A stretch of 64,000 nt of DNA from Porphyra umbilicalis (taxonomy: Eukaryota > Rhodophyta > Bangiophyceae > Bangiales > Bangiaceae), in contig KV918781.1 in assembly GCA_002049455.2 (NCBI GenBank), positions 310,001 to 374,000 on the forward strand, written 5' to 3'. The position numbers and the translations under genes are program-made. Positions 56,594-64,000 of this stretch are shown here, piece by piece. The stretch's first letter is position 1, and each line of letters opens with the position of its first letter. Under the pieces are notes generated by a model. It did no database searches. It worked only from the letters and a program-made list of their open reading frames with translations, and was not told the origin of the DNA.

Positions 56594-57634
56594 TTAGAAG
56601 CACTGCCCGGCCGCAACACGGGCGAGCTTCTCTTCGACTCTAGAGAACTGCCCTACTATCTGTCGACGCGTGATGAGGCTTGCCGCCAGGGCCTGCAAAC
56701 GAACGCCGTCTTCGAGGAAATGCGGGTTGAAGTACACCAGGTTCCGAATGATGACCTTTAAGTCGTTGAACACACCCTCGATGGGCTGCAGGTCGGGAGA
56801 GTAGGGCGGTAGCCGGATGAAGGGGATCCCATTGTTCTCCAAGAAGGCGTCGCCAGCAGCATCGTGGATTGGCGCATTGTCGAAGAGCAAAACGCAAGCT
56901 GCTGCTTGAAGGTTCCAAGGGACCCCAGGGGTGTACCGACCCATCTTTTGGATGACACGACCCAAGAACAGGCGCCAGTCGTTGCTCGTCAGTGCACGCT
57001 CACACGTGACCGAGTGCAAGCCCAGGATGCGCCCGTCTGACGACACCGCCATCGTCGTGCTGACGCGCTCGACGTGCCGAGGACTGATGTCGAGCATGTC
57101 AACGCGCTCTTGTCGGAGAGCACGCCCGTACCTGCGGAGAACGTCGCGACCGTCTGTGTGGGTCTCGTCGACGGATACGATGCAGCCGTTCCCGACCATC
57201 TGACGCAACACTGCGTGCTCGCGGCGACGCTCTCGGTTGGCCGCTCGGTACAAGCGGATGATGACCTTCCGTGTGAAGCCGAGCCGTCGCAGCATGCGGT
57301 CCACCGTGCTCCTAGACACACGCAGATGGGCAAACTCACCCGACGGCAGCGCCCGCATGGCCGTCATCATGGATGTGTGCTCTCTCAGAAGTGCCAGTGG
57401 ATGTTCTTGAACGAGAGCGATGATAGCACGCAGCAGTGTGTCGTCCTCCCAGCAGGAATCTTCGTGACGATATTGTCGCTCAGGTACGCGCCACACGCTC
57501 TCGCTGCGCCTCCAATAGCACAGCCAACGCTCAAGCTGCGCAGAGCGAACTCCAATAACCGCCGTGATGGTTGAGCGCGGAACACCGTGGTGCACCATCG
57601 ATATCGCTGCAAACCGCAGAGCTGCCACATACAT
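56594..57634 (-). CDS. Tc1/mariner-type (DDE_3) transposase
   Basis: An intact frame of 346 residues from ATG 57634, the usual length of the family. The frame continues open upstream through the 102-bp array, but the first ATG in complex sequence is used. N-terminal helix-turn-helix segments are present (GVPRSTITAVIGVRSAQLER; RVSRSTVDRMLRRLGFTRK). The catalytic triad lies in CIVSVDETHTDGRD (first Asp), LLFDNAPIHDA (second Asp) and PPYSPDLQPIEGVFNDLK (Glu). By my count 33 residues separate the second Asp and the Glu. The enzyme cuts and joins element ends by a DDE mechanism. No frameshift or stop is present, so it could still be active. Clear terminal inverted repeats were not found; the array begins about 55 bp from its 5' end. 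Confidence 0.88.
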   Translation of the reverse strand: MYVAALRFAAISMVHHGVPRSTITAVIGVRSAQLERWLCYWRRSESVWRVPERQYRHEDSCWEDDTLLRAIIALVQEHPLALLREHTSMMTAMRALPSGEFAHLRVSRSTVDRMLRRLGFTRKVIIRLYRAANRERRREHAVLRQMVGNGCIVSVDETHTDGRDVLRRYGRALRQERVDMLDISPRHVERVSTTMAVSSDGRILGLHSVTCERALTSNDWRLFLGRVIQKMGRYTPGVPWNLQAAACVLLFDNAPIHDAAGDAFLENNGIPFIRLPPYSPDLQPIEGVFNDLKVIIRNLVYFNPHFLEDGVRLQALAASLITRRQIVGQFSRVEEKLARVAAGQCF

Positions 57635-57688
57635 CCTGAAGACAAGTGCTTCCCCGGACACACCCGCAGGTGCCTTGCCCAAGGCCAG

Positions 57689-58715
57689 CACGACCACGTC
57701 GACGCCGACGACAGCGACCACGCCGACGCCCGCGAGCACAAGCACCTCCCAAAATACAAGCACCACCACGACCACCTCGCCGCCGACGACGGCGACCACG
57801 TCGACGCCGACGACAGCGACCACGCCGACGCCCGCGAGCACAGGCACCTCCCAAAATACAAGCACCACCACGACCACCTCGCCGCCGACGACGGCGACCA
57901 CGTCGACGCCGACGACAGCGACCACGCCGACGCCCGCGAGCACAGGCACCTCCCAAAATACAAGCACCACCACGACCGCCTCGCCGCCGACGACGACGAC
58001 CACGTCGACGCCGACGACAGCGACCACGCCGACGCCCGCGAGCACAGGCACCTCCCAAAATACAAGCACCACCACGACCGCCTCGCCGCCGACGACGACG
58101 ACCACGTCGACGCCGACGACAGCGACCACGCCGACGCCCGCGAGCACAGGCACCTCCCAAAATACAAGCACCACCATGACCGCCTCGCCGCCGACGACGG
58201 CGACCACGTCGACGCCGACGACAGCGACCACGCCGACGCCCGCGAGCACAGGCACCTCCCAAAATACAAGCACCACCACGACCGCCTCGCCGCCGACGAC
58301 GGCGACCACGTCGACGCCGACGACAGCGACCACGCCGACGCCCGCGAGCACAGGCACCTCCCCAAATACAAGCACCACCACGACCACCTCGCCGCCGACG
58401 ACGGCGACCACGTCGACGCCGACGACAGCGACCACGCCGACGCCCGCGAGCACAGGCACCTCCCAAAATACAAGCACCACCACGACCACCTCGCCGCCGA
58501 CGACGGCGACCACGTCGACGCCAACGACAGCGACCACGCCGACGCCCGCGAGCACAGGCACCTCCCCAAATACAAGCACCACCACGACCGCCTCGCCGCC
58601 GACGACGGCGACCACGTCGACGCCGACGACAGCGACCACGCCGACGCCCGCGAGCGCAGGCACCTCCCCAAATACAAGCACCACCACGACCGCCTCGCCG
58701 CCGACGTCGGCGAGC
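57689..58715. repeat. 102-bp minisatellite, ten units
   Basis: Ten nearly identical units of exactly 102 bp, recognised by CCTCGCCGCCGACGACGGCG and CACCTCCCAAAATACAAGCA (CCCC or CCAA variants). No stop occurs in most frames: plus frames read His/Asp-rich (HLPKYKHHHDHLAADDGDHV) or Thr-rich, and minus frames read Val/Gly-rich. Which, if any, is translated is unknown. Confidence 0.9.
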
Positions 58716-58730
58716 TCGTGGACGCGCTGA

Positions 58731-58973
58731 TTCGTGCACCTTGGCCAACAGAAGCACCTGCACGACCGCCTCGCCGCCGACGACGCCAACCTCGTGCACG
58801 CAGCCCAACACGCGCGCCCTGGCCAACACCAGCACAAGCTCGACTGCCTCGCCGCCGACGACGGCGACCACGCTGCCGCCCTCCTACACGCGCACCTTGC
58901 GCATCACCAGTGTGACCGCGTCGTAACAGACGACGGCGCGCTCGTTGGCGTACTCGACGAAGCGCACCTCTAG
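58731..58973. repeat. 78-bp repeat, three units
   Basis: Directly follows the 102-bp array. The plus strand reads three 26-residue units (HLGQQKHLHDRLAADDANLV..., RPGQHQHKLDCLAADDGDHA..., HLAHHQCDRVVTDDGALVGV...) and stops at 58973. Same unit type as the array at 49.5-51.2 kb. Confidence 0.7.
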
Positions 58974-59721
58974 TAACCCCGGCATGCCAGAGTCGCCGCC
59001 GACGACGACGAGCTCCTCCCCAGCACCAAGCACGAGACCAGCGGGCCGCACGCAGACTCTGGGCGGGAAGACGTCGACGTTGTTGCTGTCACGCTGAAAA
59101 CCGATCGCGTTTTCACAGACGAGCACGACGCGGTCGGACCAAACGACGGCGACGGCGCCCGCCGTCCCGCTCGCAACCACCCCAGCCCCGGTGCTGAGCA
59201 CGATGACGATCTCAATGACCGACGATGCCCCCCATACAGCCGTCGACCACGGCCGTGTTAGGCAGGCAGCGCGACAGCGGCCGCTTCGCCGACCGTGATC
59301 GCGACGGTTTCACCGCCGACGACGACGACGAGCGCGAGCACGCTACTGCGCGACAAAATGGGAGATTCGGGTCCTGTGGGTTGCGAATTTGGCGATGGAG
59401 GCTTGCAGCAACTCGTGCCTTCGAGCTGTCTGCTGAGTCAACGGCGGGCCTGCGCTCCAGGCACGCCATTGGTCAATTTGGCTAGAAAAAAAAAATGCGG
59501 ACTACCCCTCCTCACTGTAACCACAAAAGCGATCGCCATCAGAAAAGGGGGAAGCGCCATATGCTTTGTTTATTTTATAAAAAACAGTGAACTGCGCCAT
59601 AGGCGGTTCCGGAGCATCCCCAGGAACCCGATTTCATATGTAAACACTGTGGATTTCCCACACAACCCCGATTTGCAAAGAACTGGTGCAAGTGTCAAGA
59701 ACTGGTGACAGACGGATATAC
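58974..59721. other. Intergenic
   Basis: A short continuation of repeat-like sequence to about 59200, then AT-richer DNA with no gene recognised. Ends at the left edge of a phytase-like fragment. Confidence 0.4.
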
Positions 59722-60125
59722 CCGGTCAAGGGCTCCCTCCTGGCGGTGTTTGCCGACCGCCGCAAGAACCGGGGCGTTTGAGTCCTTCGCCGCCGCCCCG
59801 TCGGGCGCCCACCTGTTTGTGGTGCTGGCGTCGCCGCTCGGCGACAAAAAGACGCCCGGCCACCAGAGAATGGCCCTCGTACATGGCCTCAAGCTGTGAC
59901 TCGACGTGACGTTGCGGGACAAGGCGGTGCTCGAGTGCATACGAGTCGCAGTTTGCGTTGAAAGCGTCGCCACCCGCGGTGTAGACGGCGGCGGCCAAGC
60001 AGCCGGTCAAGCCGACCAAAACTCAAGCTGTCCGCCACCGTCGCCGTGACCGACCACACGTTTGTGCTGTTGGAGCGGGCGCCGAGCCAGGTGCTCCTCC
60101 ACCGCGTTGACGTGGGGGCGCCCAC
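59722..60125 (+). pseudogene. Degenerate copy of the phytase-like esterase gene
   Basis: The match to the gene at 62-64 kb reads VKGSLLAVFADRRKNRG, then in another frame AFESFAAAPSGAHLFVVLAS and PLGDKKTPG, a stop, LDVTLRDKAVLE, then AAAKQPVKPTK, and finally SATVAVTDHTFVLLERAPSQ with VLLHRVDVGAPTT. Several frameshifts and at least two stops break it, and it has neither 5' nor 3' end. It covers the part of the parent missing from the copy at 31 kb. At its right end it runs into a GC-rich module also found at 30.7 kb. Confidence 0.8.
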
Positions 60126-62168
60126 GACCGCCCCACCTCCCCCCCCTCAGCCCACAACGGTCGACGCGGCCGCGTTTGGCGTTGCGGTGCGAGCGCGCCG
60201 CCACCGCCGCCGGCGCGTCGGCCCGGCGGCGTCCTTGACGGCAGCGTCAGCAGCGGCGCGGGCGGCGCCCACCGCCGCCGCCGTCGCCGCTGCCGGCGCA
60301 GCCGCCGCCCGTGCGGCGCCCGGCGTCGGCGGCGGCCGCTGGGGGACCGCGCGGGTCTCAGCGCGGCGGGATGCGCGCGCTCCCCCGCCCGGTGCCCCCC
60401 CCCCCGGTGCCCCCGACGCCGCTTGTCGCCTCGCCGTCCCCGCCAGTGGCGCTTGGAGGCCGCGCGGTGGGGCCGGCGGCGGCGGCTGTACGGGGCGTGC
60501 CTCTCCTCCCGACCAGCGGCGGCGCCGCCGCCGCCGCCGCCGCCCTTGTCGCCGCCGCCGCCCTTGTCGCCGCCGCTGCCCTTGTCGCCGCCGCCGTCGT
60601 TGTCTCCGCCGCCGTCGCTGCCGCCGCCGCGGTCGCTGCCGCCGCCGCGGTCCCCGCGCCGCTGTGGGCGGGGGCGGCGGCGCGGGCCCGGCCGCATCCC
60701 CGACGGCGCCCCGCCCCTGTCTTTTTTTCATTTTCTGTTTCTTGGCCGCTTGACGGGGCGGCGCCCGCGGCGTGCCGCGCTCCGCCGTCGGTGGCCTTGG
60801 CCGCCGCGGCGGCGGCGGCGGCGCCCGCCGCCGCCGCGGCGCACGGGCGGATGGCCACGTGGCGCCGCGCGCGCCCGTCGCCGCCCGCCCGCCCGCCCGC
60901 CTGCCCGCGTCGCCGCGGCGCGGCACCGCCGCGCCGTGGCGCAGCCGCCCCGCCGCCCCGTCCGTGGCGCACCATCGCGCGGCGGCATTGGCGCCGTGAC
61001 GCCGCGCGTCGGGGTGCGCGCGGCGGCGGCGGCGGCGGCAGCGGCAAACGCGGCGGACGCGGCGGTGGCGGCGGTGGCGGCAAAAGTCGCCGGGCACGGC
61101 GCCGCCACGCGCCGCAACGTGGAAGGGGGGGGAGGGGGGGGACGCCCCGGCGGCGGGGGCGCCCCCGCGCCGCCGTCTGGCGACCCGCCGACCGGCGGTG
61201 GGGTGTCCCCGCGTGCGGCGATGCGGCGCGCGGCGGCGGCGGCGGTGGCGGCGCGGCGGCGGTGGGTGGGGGCGGCGGTCGCCGCGCCGCCGCCCCCGTG
61301 AGGGCGGGTGGGGGCCCCGCCGCGCCCGTACGGGGGGGGGGGGTCGCCCCCGCCCCGCCGCCGCCGGTAGCTTTGGGCGCGGCGGCGGCGTCGGGCGCGG
61401 CGCATGGGGGGGGGGGCGCCGCGGCACGCGACCGTGGCGCTGCCACCGACGGTGGTGGGGGGGGGGGGGGGGTGCGTGGCGGGAGGGGGCGGGGGCATGC
61501 CTGTCGGCGGCCACGGGCGCGCGCGAGGCGGTGGGCGACGGGGGTGCGCCTGGTGCGGGCGGCGGCGCTGTGGTGGGAGTGTCGGGCGCGCGGAGGTCGG
61601 CCGCCGCGGCGGCGGGCGACACCTCCGCGGGCGTCGGTGAGCACCGCGGACGCGGCCGCTGGACAGCGGGCATGGCGCGTGAGTGCACTGACGTTTTTTT
61701 TTTTTTGCTCTTTTTTTTGCGTTCCTGCGCCCCACCGGCAATGACCATCCCCGCACTCGGTCAACCCCGCTCCTCGATCGCCGCGGCGTCTGCCGCCTCG
61801 GCCTTGGCCTTGAGCCGCCGGGTGCAGACCAGCCGCACGGCTTGCCGCGGGTCGAGCGTCGGAACACTCGCGACCACGCGCGCGCACAGCTCCACGCTGC
61901 GGTGGCCGAAGCCCTTCGTGACGGCCCCCGCGTGGAACCAAAAAGCCATATCAGACGGCTTTTTGGCACACTGACAGAGGTGCTCTGACCGCGCCGCGCG
62001 CGGGCGGGGCGGGCCGCTGCCGCGGCCGGGTCTGCGGTGGCGGCGCCCCCGCGCCGCCGCCCGCCGTCGCGCACACCCGCCGGCGGGCGGCGACGGTCGT
62101 TGCAGTCTGCAAACGCAAGCGTGAACGCGAGGTGGTCTGGATTTCTTCTTCTTCCAGCCGTCCTACCT
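60126..62168. other. GC-rich low-complexity block, partly duplicated from 30.7 kb
   Basis: 60110-60500 is similar to 30701-31070 (same order of ACGTGGGGGCG, GACCGCCCCAC, CGGTCGACGCGGCCGCG and GCGTCCTTGACG words). 60500-61720 is CCG/GGC-rich with ORFs open on both strands and no motif. Two T-rich tracts (60720-60730, 61697-61720) stand out. A minus-strand 62-codon ATG frame at 61761-61949 (MAFWFHAGAVTKGFGHRSVE...) reads like protein but is unidentified. Confidence 0.4.
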
Positions 62169-63870
62169 TTAGTCGTCGTCTTCCTCCTCAGACTTCCCCC
62201 CCCCTTTTTCCCCTTCTTGTTTTTCTTGCACTTTTTGTTCTCCTTCTTCTTCTTGTCCTTGCTGCGCTTGTGCTTGCGGCACCGGCCGCTCTTCTTGACG
62301 CCAAACGGGCACTCGACGTCGACGTCCGCCGCCGTGCAGGCGCCCGGCGTCACGTTGCCCGCCGCCACCGTGAGCGCGTCGGCCGGACACTCGTCGCAGC
62401 CCGACAGGGAGCGCCCGAGGTCGAGCCGCGTCACGATCGTGGCCCCGTCCTCAATCCCAAAGTCATTGTCGGAAATCATGAGCAGGCTGCCATCCGCGTC
62501 CATGGCGAGCCCCTCTTGCTGCGCAACGCCCGTCCAGCCCGGCGCCGCCGCCGAGTTCCACAATAGCCGCTTCTCCGCAGCCGCCACGCCAAACGCCGAC
62601 ACGCGCTGCGTGCCGCCCGTCGCCGCCTCCAGGCCCGTGTTGTCGGCATAGGTGGTGGCGTCCAAGTTGGTCGTGGCCGCCCCCACGTCGACACGGTAGA
62701 GGAGCACCTGGCTCGGCGCCCGCTCCAACAGCACAAACGCGTCGTCGGTCACTGCGACGGCGGCGGAGAGCTTGATTTTGGTCGGCTTGACCGGCTGCTT
62801 GGCCGCCGCCGTCCACGCCGCCGGCGACGACGCTTCGAGCGCAAACTGCGAGTCGTACACGAGCGCCGCCTCGTCCCGCGACGTCACCTCGATGCGCATC
62901 TTGAGGCCCCGCACGACAGACGTCTTCTTGAGGCCGGGCGCCTTCTTGTCGCCGAGCGGCGACTGCAGCACCGCAAATAGGTGGGCGCCCGACGGGGCGA
63001 CGGCGAGGGACTCAAAGCCCCGGTTTTTGCGACGGTCGGCAAACACCGCCGGCAGGGAGCCAATGACGGGGTAGGGGGCGCCCGCGAGCAGCGGCGCAAT
63101 CGGCGCCGGCACGTACCGCGCGTGCACGACGCCCGTGCGGCCGTGAACGACCATGATGGACGGGGAGTACTCTTCGACAACGACGAGGAGGTCCGTGCCG
63201 GGGATGGGCGCCACGTCTTCGGGGTCAATGCCGCCCACGTCGGTGGCGAGCGGCGCCCCCGCGCAGTTGGCACCGTACGGCGTGTCGTCGCGGTCCCCGT
63301 TGGGGAGCCCGCTGATGCGCTCGCCGGCCGTGCCGACGAGCGGCACGGACTTGGACACCTTGAGGCGGCCGCACGAGGCGAACTTAAAGTAGACGAGCGC
63401 CGGCGAAAAGGCCGGCAGGTAAAACCCCTTGCCGTCCTTGCCGGCCGCCGCCGCGTGGCGGACGGGGTCCGCGTCGGCCAAGTCCTCGCAATCCTGGTTG
63501 GGGCCCCGATCCGTCAAGCCGACAAAGCGGCCCCGCCCGAGGCGCGCGAGGCCGCTCCCCACCGCGGGGGTGGCGTAGCACGGGACAAAGACGTCGCCAC
63601 CGGGGTGGCAGTCGGCGAGGTCGGCCGCGGAGGCGGCCGCCCACGCCACCGCCGCGGCGTCCTTGGTCAACCATGGGTTGAGCTCGTGCAGGGGCGTCGG
63701 CGGGAGAGCGTAGGTGCCCTCCACGGTCGGCGCGCACGTGGCCGCCGTAGCGTTGGGGGCGGGGGGGGGGGGTGGCAGGGTTGACCTTGACCACTCGAGG
63801 CGATGCTGAGGGCGGCCGCCGCCGCGGCGGCGGCGGCGGTCGCCAAGCGGCGGGGGGACGGGCGCGCCAT
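62169..63870 (-). pseudogene. Secreted phytase-like esterase (PF13449-type), frame shifted at G/C runs
   Basis: ATG 63870 gives a signal peptide (MARPSPRRLATAAAAAAAAA...). A 12-nt G-run (63761-63772) puts it out of frame with the main part, which begins APNATAATCAPTVEGTYALP and runs about 520 codons. The core matches the esterase-like phytase domain: FVGLTDRGPNQDCEDL, GGIDPEDVAPIPGTDLLVVV, EEYSPSIMVVHG, NRGFESLAVAPSGAHLFAVL, LLERAPSQVLLYRVDVG, and DNDFG near the end. A Cys-rich (CDECPADAL) and very Lys-rich tail (KKKKENKKCKK) follows. A 9-nt C-run (62196-62204) then shifts frame again to a plausible end, SEEEDDD and a stop at 62169. Such enzymes act outside the cell on phosphate esters or related substrates; the substrate here is unknown. 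Frame breaks may be sequencing errors, in which case the gene is intact. Partial copies lie at 31, 36 and 60 kb. Confidence 0.75.
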
Positions 63871-64000
63871 GGCCGACGGGTTGTGGGCGGCGGGGAGTCA
63901 CCGCGACGCCTGCAGCGTGTTGTCGGTGGTCGGGGGAAGCGCGCGTGGGAGGGTACGCCAGCGGGCGTCTGGCAAGTGATGGGGGTCAAGCAGGTGCGCT
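63871..64000. other. Upstream of the phytase-like gene
   Basis: Probably the promoter and 5' leader of the minus-strand gene. No clear TATA box. Confidence 0.3.

Noticed and set aside
57564-58730. Thr/Ser-rich mucin-like protein across the 102-bp array
   Set aside because: Several other frames of the same array are equally open, there is no signal peptide, and conservation is at the nucleotide level.
58884-59201. Val-rich 105-codon minus-strand frame
   Set aside because: It has no ATG start and continues the repeat pattern of the neighbouring array.
60147-61748. Long overlapping frames on both strands
   Set aside because: Same GC-bias effect; no motif, no start context and no consistent composition.
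61761-61949. 62-codon minus-strand frame (MAFWFHAGAVTKGFGHRSVE...)
   Set aside because: Protein-like composition, but no homologue recognised and no neighbouring exon; kept only as a note in the block entry.

Overview
The window looks like nuclear DNA of a very GC-rich eukaryote. Three genes are split by GT-AG introns, ATG starts have CACCATGG-type context, and there are secretory signal peptides, an Enhancer-of-zeste gene and a mariner-type transposase. A bestrophin-family channel with an Ala/Pro/Ser/Thr/Arg-rich, acid-free N-terminus suggests a photosynthetic host. A bangiophyte-like red alga or another GC-rich alga would fit, but this is inference. Long G and C runs (up to 28 nt) and GGC-type low complexity fill the non-coding DNA. 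They make long meaningless ORFs on both strands, so ORF length alone was not used as evidence.

1-27 kb carries secreted-protein genes in GC-rich DNA. Two paralogous three-exon genes (2.3-4.0 kb, plus; 16.4-18.5 kb, minus) encode a 25-residue signal peptide cleaved before a histidine, a copper-oxygenase (LPMO)-like domain and a C-terminal Ig-like domain. Between and around them lie a membrane-anchored protein (5.5-6.2 kb), a Ser/Thr/Ala-rich hypothetical protein (12.5-13.5 kb), a secreted beta-propeller protein broken at G/C runs (20.3-22.5 kb) and a secreted protein with thirteen 29-residue cysteine repeats (24.8-26.3 kb).

27-38 kb is a patchwork: AT-richer islands, an unidentified 177-residue ORF, minisatellites, a truncated ankyrin gene abutting a phytase-like gene fragment, the two-exon bestrophin gene (33.7-35.3 kb), a possible small DNA transposon with GGGCGTC subterminal motifs, and a second phytase-like fragment ending in a perfect 34-bp palindrome.

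38-59 kb is lower in GC and rich in repeats. It holds two members of an unrecognised Cys/His zinc-binding family (39.8 and 44.9 kb), a three-finger C2H2 protein (48.2 kb), an intact intronless Enhancer-of-zeste-like H3K27 methyltransferase (51.3-54.9 kb) and an intact Tc1/mariner-type transposase (56.6-57.6 kb). Between them lie arrays of 78-, 79-, 102-, 349- and 394-bp repeats. The clustering of chromatin-type genes with related arrays and a transposase is the most unusual feature of the window.

59.7-64 kb holds a third phytase-like fragment, a GC-rich duplicated module, and the apparent parent gene of the fragments: a secreted phytase-like esterase (62.2-63.9 kb). Its signal peptide and C-terminal tail are each put out of frame by a G/C run.
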